Shown piece by piece: positions 1 through 8,854 of a stretch of DNA of 61,184 nucleotides (its first letter is position 1; every line of letters begins with the position of its first letter). The position numbers and the translations under genes were made by a program. The DNA lies in contig NZ_JAYFQK010000033.1 of assembly GCF_034927245.1 (NCBI RefSeq), positions 1 through 61,184 of the forward strand. Direction: 5' to 3'. Origin of the DNA: Desulfitobacterium_A sp034927245 (lineage in GTDB: Bacteria; Bacillota; Desulfitobacteriia; Desulfitobacteriales; Desulfitobacteriaceae). The notes beneath the pieces were generated by a model. The model saw only the letters and a program-made list of their open reading frames with translations. It ran no database searches and was not told the DNA's origin.

Positions 1-78
1 GCTGCATGGGGTATGCGTTATACTGCGCGCACCCTATTGCTCAAAGAAATTTCCAGTTATAACTTGGCTAAATTAAAA

Positions 79-110
79 CTCCACGTTCCATTTAAAAAGG
101 ACTCGTGGAG
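79..110 (+). promoter_or_regulatory. Hairpin upstream of formate dehydrogenase operon
   Basis: A 7-bp perfect inverted repeat (CTCCACG at 79-85, CGTGGAG at 104-110) lies about 20 bases before the Shine-Dalgarno of the catalytic subunit. No T-run follows, so it is not an ordinary terminator. Bases 1-78 hold no gene I can support. Confidence 0.35.
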
Positions 111-146
111 CTAGGAACAAATCATATTATACGAGGAGGAAGAAAG

Positions 147-3100
147 ATGGAGGTATCCCGTCGTAATTTTCTGAAGCTTTCGGGAGCATCACTCGCTGCC
201 TTAGTGACAGGGCTTGGGTTTGAACCGGAAGTTGCTCAGGCACAAGGGTATGCTCTAAGAATCGAGGGAAGTCAAAAGCTCCCAAGTATCTGCCATTTTT
301 GTTCTGGTGGCTGCGGTATGCTTCTTTATGTTAAGGAGGGCAAGCTTGTTCATTTAGAAGGAGATCCGGATAATCCGACAAATGAAGGGACTTTGTGTCC
401 GAAAGCTGCCAGCTTACGCAGTGTTGCTTACTCACCGGATCGTGTAACGAAACCTCGGCGCAGAGCTCCCGGTTCTGATCACTGGGAAGAGATTTCCTGG
501 GAAGACGCTCTGGACCGGGTTGCCAAAAAAGTAAAAGAAGTCAGAGATGTCACTTGGAAAGCTACCGAACAAGTCAAGAATGCGAAGACGGGTGAAACGG
601 TAGATCTCAGTGTTAATCGCGCAGAGGGAATTGCTTTTCTGGGCTCTGCCGAAGTGGATAATGAAGAATCGTACATTTTCACAAAGTTTTGCCGTGTTAT
701 CGGTACACCTTATATTGAACATCAGGCCCGTATATGACACGCTCCCACGGTGTCAAGTTTGACACCCTCATTTGGCCGTGGTGCTATGACCAATTCTTGG
801 TCAGACTTACAAAATTCCCAGGTATTCCTCATTGCCGGCTCAAACTGTGCCGAAAATCACCCCATTGCAATGCGCTGGATTAATCGTGCCAAAGCAAAAG
901 GGGCAAAGGTAATTGTCGTTGATCCTCGGTTTACACGGACTGCATCACAGGCCGATGTTTTTGCACAGATCCGTCCGGGAACAGATATTGCCTATTTAGG
1001 AGCAATAATCAACTATATTATTGAAAATAAGGTTTATGATGAAGATTATCTTAGAAAGCATACAAATGCCTTATTAAAAATAAATAAGGATTATAAGTTT
1101 GAAGAAGGACTCTTTTCAGGGTTCGATTCGAAAACGAATAAATATGGTACGGCGAGCTGGAGTTATCAACTTGATGCTGATAAAAAACCGCTGCAGGCTA
1201 CCTCTTTCGAGGATTCTGACTGCGTTATGAGCAAGCTTAAGGAACATTATGCCCGCTATACCTTCGATACGGCAGAGAAAATTACGGGAATTCCGGCCGC
1301 TAAAATTAAGGAAATTGCCGAGACGTTCTGCGGTGCCCGCCCGGGAAGTATTCTCTATGCCTTGGGAATGACCCAACATACGACCGGGGTTCAAGGAATT
1401 CGTGCCTATGCCGTAATTCAGCTGTTGCTGGGTAATGTCGGTAAGGCCGGCGGCGGAATCAATGCGCTGCGCGGGGAGCCTAACGTCCAAGGCTCTACGG
1501 ATATGGCCAATCTAGTCAACAATCTCCCGGGTTATCTTCCATATCCTATCAATACTGATCAAACGCTTCAAGATTATTTGGTGCGCAATGGCTCTGTTCA
1601 AGAGAAGCCGATTGTGGCCCTTCTCAAAGCGTGGTTTGGCGAAAATGCTACAAAAGAAAATGATTATGGGTTTGGTTATATACCGAAAACCAATCCAGCG
1701 GTAAATGCGACAATGGTCAAGGTCTTCGAATTGATGGAAAAAGGGCAGTTTAAGCTTCTCTTTAATTTTGGTTCGAACTCCTTAGTATCGATTGCGAATC
1801 GCCAGCTTGTCCGTTCCGCACTCAGAAAAGTGGATATGCTCGTCGTATCCGACCTGTACGAGATTGAAACCGCTCAATTCTGGCGGGAACCCGGAGTAAA
1901 CCCGGCGGAAATTCAAACTGAGGTCATCATGTTCCCGGCAGCCTTTGTCTATGAAAAAGACGGTTCTCTGACCAATTCTTCGCGTTGGATTCAATGGAAG
2001 GATGCGGCGCTTAAACCGCTGGGCGAGGCTAAGCCTGATCTTGATATTATCGATTCCCTGTTTAAAAAGCTACGTCATTTGTATGTCGGAAGTACTGAAG
2101 CGAAGGATGCTCCGATTCTCAAGGCCCGTTGGGATTATGGCGAAGAGCCCAGTGCGCTTAAGGTACTTCAGGAGCTCGGGGGTTATGATGAAACGACGGG
2201 TCAGGTTTTACCGACATTAGCAAGTTATCTCAATGCTCCGGTGGGAACTGTTTCAACAGGATGCTGGGTCTATGCAGGTGTCACTGGGAATGGGAATTTA
2301 GCCGCACGTCGGAAAAACGATGATCCGTCGGGCCTCGGGCTTTACACCGGTTGGAGCTATGCTTGGCCGGGCAATATCCGTATTTTGTACAATCGTGCCT
2401 CCTGTGATGATCAAGGGCAACCGCTTGATGCAAAGCGTAAGCTTGTCTGGTGGGATGATGAGAAAAAGCTCTGGACAGGAAATGACGGACCGGATGTTGC
2501 GGATAAAACGAAAGGTCCGGATACTCCTCAGGGAATGCAGAGTTTCCGGATGAACCCCGAAGGGGTCGGCCGTCTCTTTGCAGCGACATATACGAGCGGT
2601 ATGCCCACAACTCCGCCTGCCGACGGAAAACCGGTTATCGGTGTGCGCCCGGCTGCACTCTGTGTCGATGGGCCTTTCCCGGAATTCTATGAACCGACGG
2701 AAAGCCCAACCACGAATCTCTTACACCCCGCAGTTTCGGAAAGTCCCACGGCAATTGTGCCTTCTGCTTTCCCGGAAATTCAGAAACGCGGTAAGCCAGA
2801 GGATTATCCTTATGTATTAACAACCTATGGCGTTGTGGAGCATTTCTGTGCAGGCGGGATTACGCGTAATATTCCTTGGCTTAATGAATTGATGCCTGAG
2901 CCTTTTGCTGAGATCAGCAAAAATCTGGCGCAAAAGATTGGCGTCAAAGAGGGAGACAAAGTTGAAGTTTCCTCGGCCCGCGGCAAAGTGGAAGTGCGCT
3001 GCTTAGTCACGGATCGCCTTCAAACTTATAAAATCAACGGCAAAGATACGGAGACCATTGGGATGCCTTGGAGTTGGGGATTTGCAAGCTTAAGCCCCGG

Positions 3101-3194
3101 ACCGAGCACGAACGAATTAACGATTGCATCTATTGACCCCGGTGCAGGAACTCCTGAGACCAAAGTCTGTCTGGTCAACCTAAGGAGGGCTTAA
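147..3194 (+). CDS. fdnG: Formate dehydrogenase catalytic subunit, selenocysteine-containing, Tat-exported
   Basis: Oxidises formate to CO2 at a molybdenum or tungsten bis-pterin centre. The reading frame continues through an in-frame TGA at 735-737, decoded as selenocysteine 197. The context around it (HQARI-U-HAPTVSSL) is the family's active-site loop, and a SECIS hairpin follows. Start is the ATG at 147, behind AGGAGGA; it gives 1015 residues, the usual size of FdnG. The N-terminus has a twin-arginine signal (S-R-R-N-F-L-K, residues 4-10), so the enzyme should face outside the membrane. C49, C52, C56 and C84 bind the proximal 4Fe-4S cluster. The C-terminal part is the molybdopterin dinucleotide-binding domain. 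It is followed one base later by the iron-sulfur subunit and then the cytochrome subunit, as in FdnGHI. Expression needs sel genes located elsewhere. Confidence 0.95.
738..781 (+). promoter_or_regulatory. SECIS element for selenocysteine insertion
   Basis: Starting 11 bases after the TGA, GGTGTCA (749-755) pairs with TGACACC (760-766), leaving an AGTT loop. The flanking CCACGG (745-750) and CCGTGG (776-781) can form the lower stem. The 11-base distance and short GU-containing apical loop match the E. coli fdhF/fdnG SECIS, which recruits SelB with Sec-tRNA. Confidence 0.85.
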
Positions 3195-3195
3195 G

Positions 3196-3981
3196 ATGTC
3201 AAGAAAAATGGTTTTGGTCGATACTTCAAAATGTACGGGCTGTAAAGCATGCACCGTTGCCTGTAAAGAGTGGAATGAACTCCCGGCTGAGAAAACCAAG
3301 CTTGTGACTAGCTACCAGACTATGAAGGATTTCACACCGAATACCTGGACATATATGACGTTTACGGAAAAGTATGAAAAGCAGAAGATGAACTGGTATA
3401 TTCGTAAGGCACAGTGCTTCCATTGTGAAGAGCCGGCCTGTCTGAAGTCGTGTTCTTCGAATGCCATCAGCAAGAAGGATTCCGGTTATGTCGTGATTGA
3501 TCAGGAATTATGCATAGGCTGCGGATTCTGCGTCGAGAATTGTCCTTTTGGTGTTCCCAAACTGGATAAGACAACTAAAAAGGCGTACAAATGTACAGGA
3601 TGCATTGACCGGGTCGAAAATGGCTTAATCCCCTCCTGTGTCGCAACCTGCCAACCGGGAACTCTCCAATTCGGAGAGCGTGAGACGCTTATGGCTGAGG
3701 CGAAGAAAAGACTGGCCGAAGTTCAAAAGACTCATCCTAAGGCCCGAATCTATGGAGAAACCGAGATGGGTGGGACAACATTCGTCTATCTGCTCCTGGA
3801 TGATCCCGAGGTTTACGGCTTGCCGGTCAATCCGCAAACGCCGCTTTCCCTTACATTATGGAAAGATGTTGTCCGGCCGGTAGGTAAAATTGCCGTAGGC
3901 GGGGCTGCTGCCGCAGTGGTCGTTGGAGTCATGGGAAACCTCTTGCGCGGAGGATATCGGGGAAAAGATTCAGATGAGTAA
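3196..3981 (+). CDS. fdnH: Formate dehydrogenase iron-sulfur (beta) subunit
   Basis: A 261-residue electron-transfer subunit carrying electrons from the catalytic subunit to the membrane cytochrome. It contains four ferredoxin-type cysteine groups; the first is C13, C16, C19, C23, and CxxC-rich groups around residues 75-90, 107-120 and 132-155 complete four 4Fe-4S sites. A hydrophobic stretch near residues 228-248 (Ala/Val/Gly rich) is a single C-terminal membrane anchor as in FdnH. The ATG follows an AAGGAGGG that lies inside the end of the catalytic gene, so translation is coupled. Confidence 0.93.
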   Translation: MSRKMVLVDTSKCTGCKACTVACKEWNELPAEKTKLVTSYQTMKDFTPNTWTYMTFTEKYEKQKMNWYIRKAQCFHCEEPACLKSCSSNAISKKDSGYVVIDQELCIGCGFCVENCPFGVPKLDKTTKKAYKCTGCIDRVENGLIPSCVATCQPGTLQFGERETLMAEAKKRLAEVQKTHPKARIYGETEMGGTTFVYLLLDDPEVYGLPVNPQTPLSLTLWKDVVRPVGKIAVGGAAAAVVVGVMGNLLRGGYRGKDSDE

Positions 3982-4008
3982 GAAGTATAGAAAGGGGGCC
4001 AAACGCTG

Positions 4009-4704
4009 ATGTCAGTTCAGACAGGAACAAAAAATAATTTGGGAAAGACCGTCAATTCTAATAAGGTGTTGCGTTTTACGTTGGGCGAGCGCGTAAGCCA
4101 CTGGGTCCATGCTATATCATTCTTTCTCCTTCTTTTTACGGGGGTGGGGATACTGTCTCTCGCCTTTCGTCCGGCATTAGGGATAATTGGCGGAGTAGAC
4201 GTTGCTCGTCTCCTTCATCGCGTTGTAGCTGTCATTTTCGTTGTTGTTGTTGGGGCAATGTTTTTTATCGGCAATCCTAAGTATCATTGGTATTGGTTAA
4301 AATCAATTTTTCACTTTTCAAAAGCGGATTTGCAGCATGTCACGGCTTTTCCAAAAGAGTTTTTCGGCGGGCATGGAGATTATCCCGCTCAGGATAAGTT
4401 TAATGGCGGAGAGAAAATTAATTCACTGTTAACAGTATTTGGCACGATCTTTATTACATTGAGTGGGATTGTTATGTGGTTTGCACCTGCTTTTCCGCCC
4501 GCACTGGTTCGCTGGGCATACCCTATTCATGATCTGGCCATGTTTATTATGACGGCTGCGGTGCTCGGGCACTTTTACCTAGGCGTTTTGCATCCGGAGT
4601 CGCGCGCGGCTTTGCCGGGTATGTTGAATGGTTATGTTTCCGCTAAGTTTGCCAAGGCCCATCATGCTGCATGGTATGAGAGGATGAAGAAGGGTCAAGA
4701 ATGA
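4009..4704 (+). CDS. fdnI: Formate dehydrogenase cytochrome b (gamma) subunit
   Basis: A 231-residue integral membrane protein with four hydrophobic segments (about residues 38-58, 65-88, 140-165 and 172-195). Histidines in or near them (the SHWVHA motif near residue 30, LHR near 67, HDLAMF near 172 and GHFYLGVLHPESR near 185) fit the diheme cytochrome b of FdnI-type dehydrogenases. It passes electrons from the beta subunit to menaquinone. It lies 27 bases after the beta subunit with its own GGGGGC Shine-Dalgarno. Confidence 0.92.
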   Translation: MSVQTGTKNNLGKTVNSNKVLRFTLGERVSHWVHAISFFLLLFTGVGILSLAFRPALGIIGGVDVARLLHRVVAVIFVVVVGAMFFIGNPKYHWYWLKSIFHFSKADLQHVTAFPKEFFGGHGDYPAQDKFNGGEKINSLLTVFGTIFITLSGIVMWFAPAFPPALVRWAYPIHDLAMFIMTAAVLGHFYLGVLHPESRAALPGMLNGYVSAKFAKAHHAAWYERMKKGQE

Positions 4705-4726
4705 TCTGCAAAAGGAGAGGAATCCT

Positions 4727-5503
4727 GTGACACAGCTAAAACCTTTAAAGGCAACAGAAGAAACAAAGGATACAGAGGAAACAAGGGATAAAGAGCTTGA
4801 ATCACTGTACAAGGCATATATAAATCTACAGAATATCATTCGGCAATGGCAAAAGGAACGCGGGCAGTATTGGACCCAAAAAATTGTTCCGGCTAAGAGT
4901 TATCCCTATTTTAGCTTGTCCAGTCTACCGGAGGAGCCTGTCCTGGAATTAGTCAATCGTTTACTTAATGAAAGTAAGCGGTTATGCTCGGCTGAGGAAA
5001 TTCAATCCGCCTGGAATGTCTATCGTTTGGAGCAAAGCCTTGAGGATCAAGAACTCTTCAGCTATTTTACGCTAGCTGTTCAGGGGGTTTTCAAACTCGC
5101 CTGTCAAACATTGTCCGAGGATCTCATCAAAAATGCGGATGGCGAAGGGGGGTATACTTGCCCTATTTGCGGGCAGGAGGCTGGGTTTTCCGTGCTTGTT
5201 CCCCCTGTTGGAAAACGCTTCCTGCATTGTACACGCTGTGATCATGAATGGCCGGGTAAACGGGTAGGATGTATTCACTGCGGCAGTGAAGAAGCGTCTG
5301 ATCAAACGTATCTAAAAAATGAGAATTATCCCGGTGTAGAGATCGTTGTTTGTCAGGCGTGCGGCGGGGATTTCAAAGAAGTGGATCTAAGAGAACGGGC
5401 GGTAGAGGACTGGGGTTGGGAGGATATCCGAACCTTGCCCCTCAATTATGCCGCTGAGAAGTGGGCCCATGAACAGGCCGCGAAAAAGGGTTTAATCTCA
5501 TAG
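4727..5503 (+). CDS. fdhE: Formate dehydrogenase accessory protein FdhE
   Basis: A 258-residue cytoplasmic assembly factor needed for active exported formate dehydrogenase. The C-terminal half has four CxxC groups (CPICG, CTRCD, CIHCG, CQACGG), the rubredoxin-like metal-binding knuckles of the FdhE family. The N-terminal half is helical and poorly conserved. GTG start behind AAAGGAGAGG. It is the last gene of the operon, before a strong terminator. Confidence 0.92.
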   Translation: MTQLKPLKATEETKDTEETRDKELESLYKAYINLQNIIRQWQKERGQYWTQKIVPAKSYPYFSLSSLPEEPVLELVNRLLNESKRLCSAEEIQSAWNVYRLEQSLEDQELFSYFTLAVQGVFKLACQTLSEDLIKNADGEGGYTCPICGQEAGFSVLVPPVGKRFLHCTRCDHEWPGKRVGCIHCGSEEASDQTYLKNENYPGVEIVVCQACGGDFKEVDLRERAVEDWGWEDIRTLPLNYAAEKWAHEQAAKKGLIS

Positions 5504-5529
5504 TTGTTAATCGAATAAAAAGCATTCCT

Positions 5530-5598
5530 AAAAGACCCAGTCCTTTTGAATCGTTAATGAACGAGAGTCATTAATGCAAAAGGACTGGGGTCTTTTTA
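5530..5598 (+). terminator. Rho-independent terminator of the formate dehydrogenase operon
   Basis: AAAAGACCCAGTCCTTTTG (5530-5548) is the near-perfect complement of CAAAAGGACTGGGGTCTTTT (5577-5596), and the 3' arm runs into a T-tract. The A-tract on the 5' side would also let it work on the minus strand. Confidence 0.88.
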
Positions 5599-5681
5599 CC
5601 AAATAAATTGCATGCAATATTATAGATTTGGTTATAGAATAAGGGTAAGAGCACAAAGAATAAAATAAGGGAGGGATTTTT

Positions 5682-6110
5682 ATGTATAAGAAAATTCTTG
5701 TACCCACAGATGCTTCGGATTATTCCAGACGCTCATTGATGACAGCAATCGAATTGGCTAAGACGTTCCAGTCGGAAATTGAGGTTTTTCATGTCACATA
5801 TACGCCCCAGGCTTATTGGGGCTATACTGTTTCCTATGGAATCAGCGTAACTCAAGAAGATTTAAACAAGCATGGGAAAATTGCTTTAGATGCTACTCTT
5901 GCCGGAATCGATACTCAAGGAGTAGAGATCAAAGCGGTGTTGGCTTCGGGGCATCCGGTGACTAAAATCTTGGAAGAAGTTGAGAAAGAGAACATTGATT
6001 TGATCGTCATGGGCAGCCATGGTTATGGTGTTGTGGCGGGTTCGGTTTTTGGAAGTGTGAGTCAACGTGTGTTGGTAAAAGCAACATGTCCAGTTCTTAT
6101 TACGAAGTGA
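5682..6110 (+). CDS. Universal stress protein, UspA family
   Basis: A 142-residue single-domain Usp. It opens with KILVPTDASDYS and ends with the ATP-binding signature G-x-H-G-x(9)-G-S-V-x-x-x-V (GSHGYGVVAGSVFGSVSQRV, residues 112-131), so it belongs to the nucleotide-binding branch. Start ATG is behind AAGGGAGGG. It stands alone between a terminator and a short unrelated gene, so the protected process cannot be told from context. Confidence 0.93.
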   Translation: MYKKILVPTDASDYSRRSLMTAIELAKTFQSEIEVFHVTYTPQAYWGYTVSYGISVTQEDLNKHGKIALDATLAGIDTQGVEIKAVLASGHPVTKILEEVEKENIDLIVMGSHGYGVVAGSVFGSVSQRVLVKATCPVLITK

Positions 6111-6277
6111 TGTAGAAAACTAAAGAAATACTATCGAAATATAGGGTTTTAGAGAAATCTGTATATGAATTTAGGACTTTGGTCCTTCTCCTTCGGGCAG
6201 GGATTTCCGGTGTTAATCGCGAATACCAAAAAGTGTAAACGGTTAATTAACGACTGCAGCTAGGAGACGGTTCCGGA

Positions 6278-6610
6278 ATGAAGGAAAAGATAATTGAATT
6301 AAGTTCAGAGGAAATTCGTTATTTGCTGGGCGGAACGATTCACTGGCAGGATATTCAGGAAAAGGAAAAACAGACAGTGCGCAGTTCCGCGGTGAAATCT
6401 GAAATGAGTCATTCTCCGGAGACACAGGTTAGCGAACGCCAAGTTAGCGAATGTCAAGTTAGCGAACGTTCTGAATTGAACCGTATATTATTGGGAAATA
6501 ATCAAAGCATAAGTCCACATTGTTTAGAAGGAAAGCCGGTTGTGTTTGTCTTAGCAACAGTAGGCTTGCTTACTGTATCGGCATGGATATACTTCGTTTT
6601 CGCGGGTTAA
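6278..6610 (+). CDS. Small tail-anchored membrane protein of unknown function
   Basis: I do not recognise this 110-residue protein. The N-terminal part is charged and hydrophilic and contains three back-to-back five-residue repeats (QVSER, QVSEC, QVSER), encoded by three 15-bp direct repeats at 6425-6469. The last 24 residues are one hydrophobic segment (VVFVLATVGLLTVSAWIYFV), suggesting a C-terminal membrane anchor with the bulk in the cytoplasm. The ATG has a modest TAGGAG Shine-Dalgarno. It sits just upstream of ctsR but is separated from it by its own terminator. Confidence 0.7.
   Translation: MKEKIIELSSEEIRYLLGGTIHWQDIQEKEKQTVRSSAVKSEMSHSPETQVSERQVSECQVSERSELNRILLGNNQSISPHCLEGKPVVFVLATVGLLTVSAWIYFVFAG
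6425..6469 (+). repeat. Three tandem 15-bp direct repeats, in frame
   Basis: Three copies at 6425-6439, 6440-6454 and 6455-6469 differ at only a few positions. They encode QVSER/QVSEC/QVSER. The unit is a multiple of three, so copy-number change would keep the frame. Confidence 0.9.
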
Positions 6611-6631
6611 GCGAAAACGAAGTTTTTTATT
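6591..6631 (+). terminator. Terminator whose stem encodes the last codons of the preceding gene
   Basis: ACTTCGTTTTCGC (6591-6603) and GCGAAAACGAAGT (6611-6623) form a perfect 13-bp stem around a 7-base loop that holds the stop codon; TTTTTATTT follows. The 5' arm is coding sequence. Confidence 0.88.
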
Positions 6632-6661
6632 TATAGGGGATTATTATTTATACTTTTTAAC

Positions 6662-6690
6662 TTGCAAATTAGAATCATAATGAGTAAGAT
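6662..6690 (+). promoter_or_regulatory. Promoter of the ctsR operon
   Basis: TTGCAA (6662-6667), 17-base spacer, TAAGAT (6685-6690), a housekeeping-type promoter. The expected transcription start falls at the edge of the CtsR boxes just downstream. Confidence 0.65.
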
Positions 6691-6699
6691 AATGTTAAA

Positions 6700-6734
6700 G
6701 GTCAAAGAAGGTCATAACGTCAGAAAACGTCATA
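6700..6734 (+). promoter_or_regulatory. Two tandem CtsR operator boxes
   Basis: GGTCAAA-GAA-GGTCATA (6700-6716) matches the CtsR heptad direct repeat closely (GGTCAAA-NAN-GGTCAAA). One base later CGTCAGA-AAA-CGTCATA (6718-6734) is a second, more degenerate box. Both lie between the -10 element and the ctsR start, so bound repressor would block initiation; this implies autoregulated heat-shock control. Confidence 0.85.
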
Positions 6735-6752
6735 GTTTAGGAGTGGATCACA

Positions 6753-7223
6753 ATGGGTAACCTTGCAGACCGCATCGAAGCATATTTATTAAGAATATTG
6801 GAGGAATCTGACGAGGGATTTGTCGTTCTCCAGCGAGGCGTTCTTGCCGGAGAATTCTCTTGTGCTCCTTCTCAAATCAATTACGTCTTGGGTACACGGT
6901 TTACGGTTGAACGGGGATATTTAGTCGAGAGCCGCCGTGGAGGCGGCGGATATCTGCGAATCGTTCGCCTAGGCTGGGATCATGATAATCAATTCCAGAA
7001 TATTATACGTCAGTTAATCGGCAGCCAGCTTTCTTATGAAAGGGCGCTCGGGCTTCTAAAAAGGCTCTTGCAAGAGGAAGTAGTGACCACCCGGGAAGCG
7101 GCCTTGATTCGGACAATGATGCACCCGGATAGTTTAGACAATGGAGTAGTCAATCCGGATGTGCTGAGAGCGCATATCATGAAGCGAATTTTAATCACTC
7201 TGAGTCGAGAGGATTTGAATTAA
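6753..7223 (+). CDS. ctsR: CtsR, transcriptional repressor of class III heat-shock genes
   Basis: A 156-residue dimeric winged-helix repressor. The N-terminal DNA-binding half has the glycine-rich beta-wing (RRGGGGYLRIVRL, residues 61-73), the thermosensing element of the family; the C-terminal half is the helical dimerisation and arginine-kinase-sensing domain. ATG is behind TTAGGAG. First gene of ctsR-mcsA-mcsB-clpC. McsB controls CtsR by arginine phosphorylation in known systems, so the operon carries its own sensor circuit. Confidence 0.97.
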   Translation: MGNLADRIEAYLLRILEESDEGFVVLQRGVLAGEFSCAPSQINYVLGTRFTVERGYLVESRRGGGGYLRIVRLGWDHDNQFQNIIRQLIGSQLSYERALGLLKRLLQEEVVTTREAALIRTMMHPDSLDNGVVNPDVLRAHIMKRILITLSREDLN

Positions 7224-7245
7224 ATTGTGAAAGGGGAGAGCCGAT

Positions 7246-7776
7246 ATGCTTTGTCAAAAATGTCAACAACGCGAGGCAAATGTACAGATTACGAAAACGA
7301 TAAACGGAAAAACCCAAAACTTATATCTTTGTGAATACTGCGCACATCATGCGCAGGGATTAAATTTTGTCATTAATCCGGGCATCGTCCCCGATTTCCT
7401 GCAAGCTCTCTTTGGCCTGACAACATCGGCCCAAAATCAAGGACAAGATCAAGCCCTAAATCCAACCCAAGAAAAGGTGTGCCCACAGTGCGGCATAAGT
7501 TTCTCCCAAATTACACAGGCCGGAAAACTGGGCTGCAGTGTATGCTACCAAACCTTTAGTGATCAGTTGGAACCTTTGCTGCGGCGTATACACGGAGGCG
7601 GACAACATGCGGGAAAAATACCGGCCCGCCGCGGAAAAATGCTTAGGGAAAAAGTTCAGATAACGAAGTTAAAAGAAAGACTTCAGCAGCTTGTGCAAAA
7701 GGAAGATTTCGAAGGCGCAGTTCTTGTCCGGGATGAGATTAAGAGACTTGAGCAAGCCAAAGGAGGGGAGGAGTAA
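7246..7776 (+). CDS. mcsA: McsA, zinc-finger activator of McsB
   Basis: A 176-residue protein with an N-terminal zinc site (C3, C6, C29, C32), a second pair of CxxC groups in the middle (CPQC, CSVC) and a C-terminal UvrB/UvrC motif (QKEDFEGAVLVRDEIK). In Bacillus, McsA stimulates the McsB arginine kinase and links it to ClpC. Start ATG is behind AAAGGGGAG. Its stop overlaps the mcsB start by one base (TAATG), so the two are translationally coupled. Confidence 0.95.
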   Translation: MLCQKCQQREANVQITKTINGKTQNLYLCEYCAHHAQGLNFVINPGIVPDFLQALFGLTTSAQNQGQDQALNPTQEKVCPQCGISFSQITQAGKLGCSVCYQTFSDQLEPLLRRIHGGGQHAGKIPARRGKMLREKVQITKLKERLQQLVQKEDFEGAVLVRDEIKRLEQAKGGEE

Positions 7777-8852
7777 TGCAGCGAAAAGAGCTTTTGTTAG
7801 GCCAAAGCGAATGGCTGAAGGAAAGCAGCAATTCCGTTGTCGTCCTCAGCAGCCGCGTGCGCTTAGCCCGGAATCTGGAAAGCATTCCTTTTCCTCATGT
7901 TTTAACACCGGAAAAGTCGCATGAAATAGAAGAGAAAATTGCGGAGACCATTAAAAATATAACATTCGAGGGAGAACAACTGACTTATTTATCGCTTCCC
8001 GATCTATCGCCTATTGAGCAGCAGGTTCTCATTGAAAAACATTTAATCAGTCCCGGTCTTGTGCAGAGCAAGGGCTCACGGGGCGTAGCGCTGACTGGGA
8101 ACCATCGTATTTCAGTGATGGTTAACGAAGAAGATCATATCCGGATTCAGTCTCTCCTTCCCGGAAATCAACTTCGAGAATGTTATCGTTTAGCAAACTT
8201 AATGGATGATTATTTGGAAGAACGGTTGGATATCGCCTACCAGGAGGCTCAAGGGTATTTAACAGCCTGTCCGACGAATGTCGGAACGGGAATGAGGGCT
8301 TCTGTCATGGTCCATCTGCCGGGGTTGGTGATGACCAAGCAAGTCCAGCAAATTTTAGGTTCTCTTTCGAGCCTGGGGCTGGCTGTTCGAGGTCTTTATG
8401 GTGAAGGCTCACAGGCCTTTGGCCATCTTTTTCAGGTCTCTAACCAAATCACTCTGGGACAGAGTGAGGAGGATATTTTAACTCATTTGGAAGCAGTAAC
8501 AGGTCAGATTGTTGAACATGAACTGCATGCCCGAGATGCGCTTAAAAGTGGGGCGAAATCAGTTCTGGAAGATCAGGTATGGCGGGCTCGGGGAACTTTG
8601 CAAAATGCGCGGCTGCTTTCCTCGGAGGATGCAATGCATCTATTATCCTTAGACAGGATGGGAGTGGATATGGGACTTCTGCCGCGGACGGAAAAAAGTT
8701 TTCAAACCCTCTTAGTCGATTCATTGCCGGGCAATCTTCAGTACATCCTAAACCAAGAATTAGATCCGGCCCAGAGAGATGAAGAACGCGCTCGTATTAT
8801 TCGAGGAGCGTTAAGTGATCATACTTTGACTGATAAAAAGGAGAGTGAATAA
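7776..8852 (+). CDS. mcsB: McsB, protein-arginine kinase
   Basis: A 358-residue phosphagen-kinase-fold enzyme that phosphorylates arginines on CtsR and on proteins destined for ClpCP. Family marks include SSRVRLARNL near residue 25 and the nucleotide-binding/catalytic segment CPTNVGTGMRASVMVHLP near residues 167-184, with the catalytic cysteine. It lacks the long N-terminal domain of creatine kinases, as expected for McsB. Start overlaps the mcsA stop behind AGGAGGGGAGG. Confidence 0.96.
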   Translation: MQRKELLLGQSEWLKESSNSVVVLSSRVRLARNLESIPFPHVLTPEKSHEIEEKIAETIKNITFEGEQLTYLSLPDLSPIEQQVLIEKHLISPGLVQSKGSRGVALTGNHRISVMVNEEDHIRIQSLLPGNQLRECYRLANLMDDYLEERLDIAYQEAQGYLTACPTNVGTGMRASVMVHLPGLVMTKQVQQILGSLSSLGLAVRGLYGEGSQAFGHLFQVSNQITLGQSEEDILTHLEAVTGQIVEHELHARDALKSGAKSVLEDQVWRARGTLQNARLLSSEDAMHLLSLDRMGVDMGLLPRTEKSFQTLLVDSLPGNLQYILNQELDPAQRDEERARIIRGALSDHTLTDKKESE

Positions 8853-8854
8853 TT

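Noticed and set aside
735..737. In-frame TGA that could mean a frameshifted or broken formate dehydrogenase gene
   Set aside because: The surrounding residues are the selenocysteine active-site motif, a SECIS hairpin follows at the proper distance, and the frame is intact on both sides.
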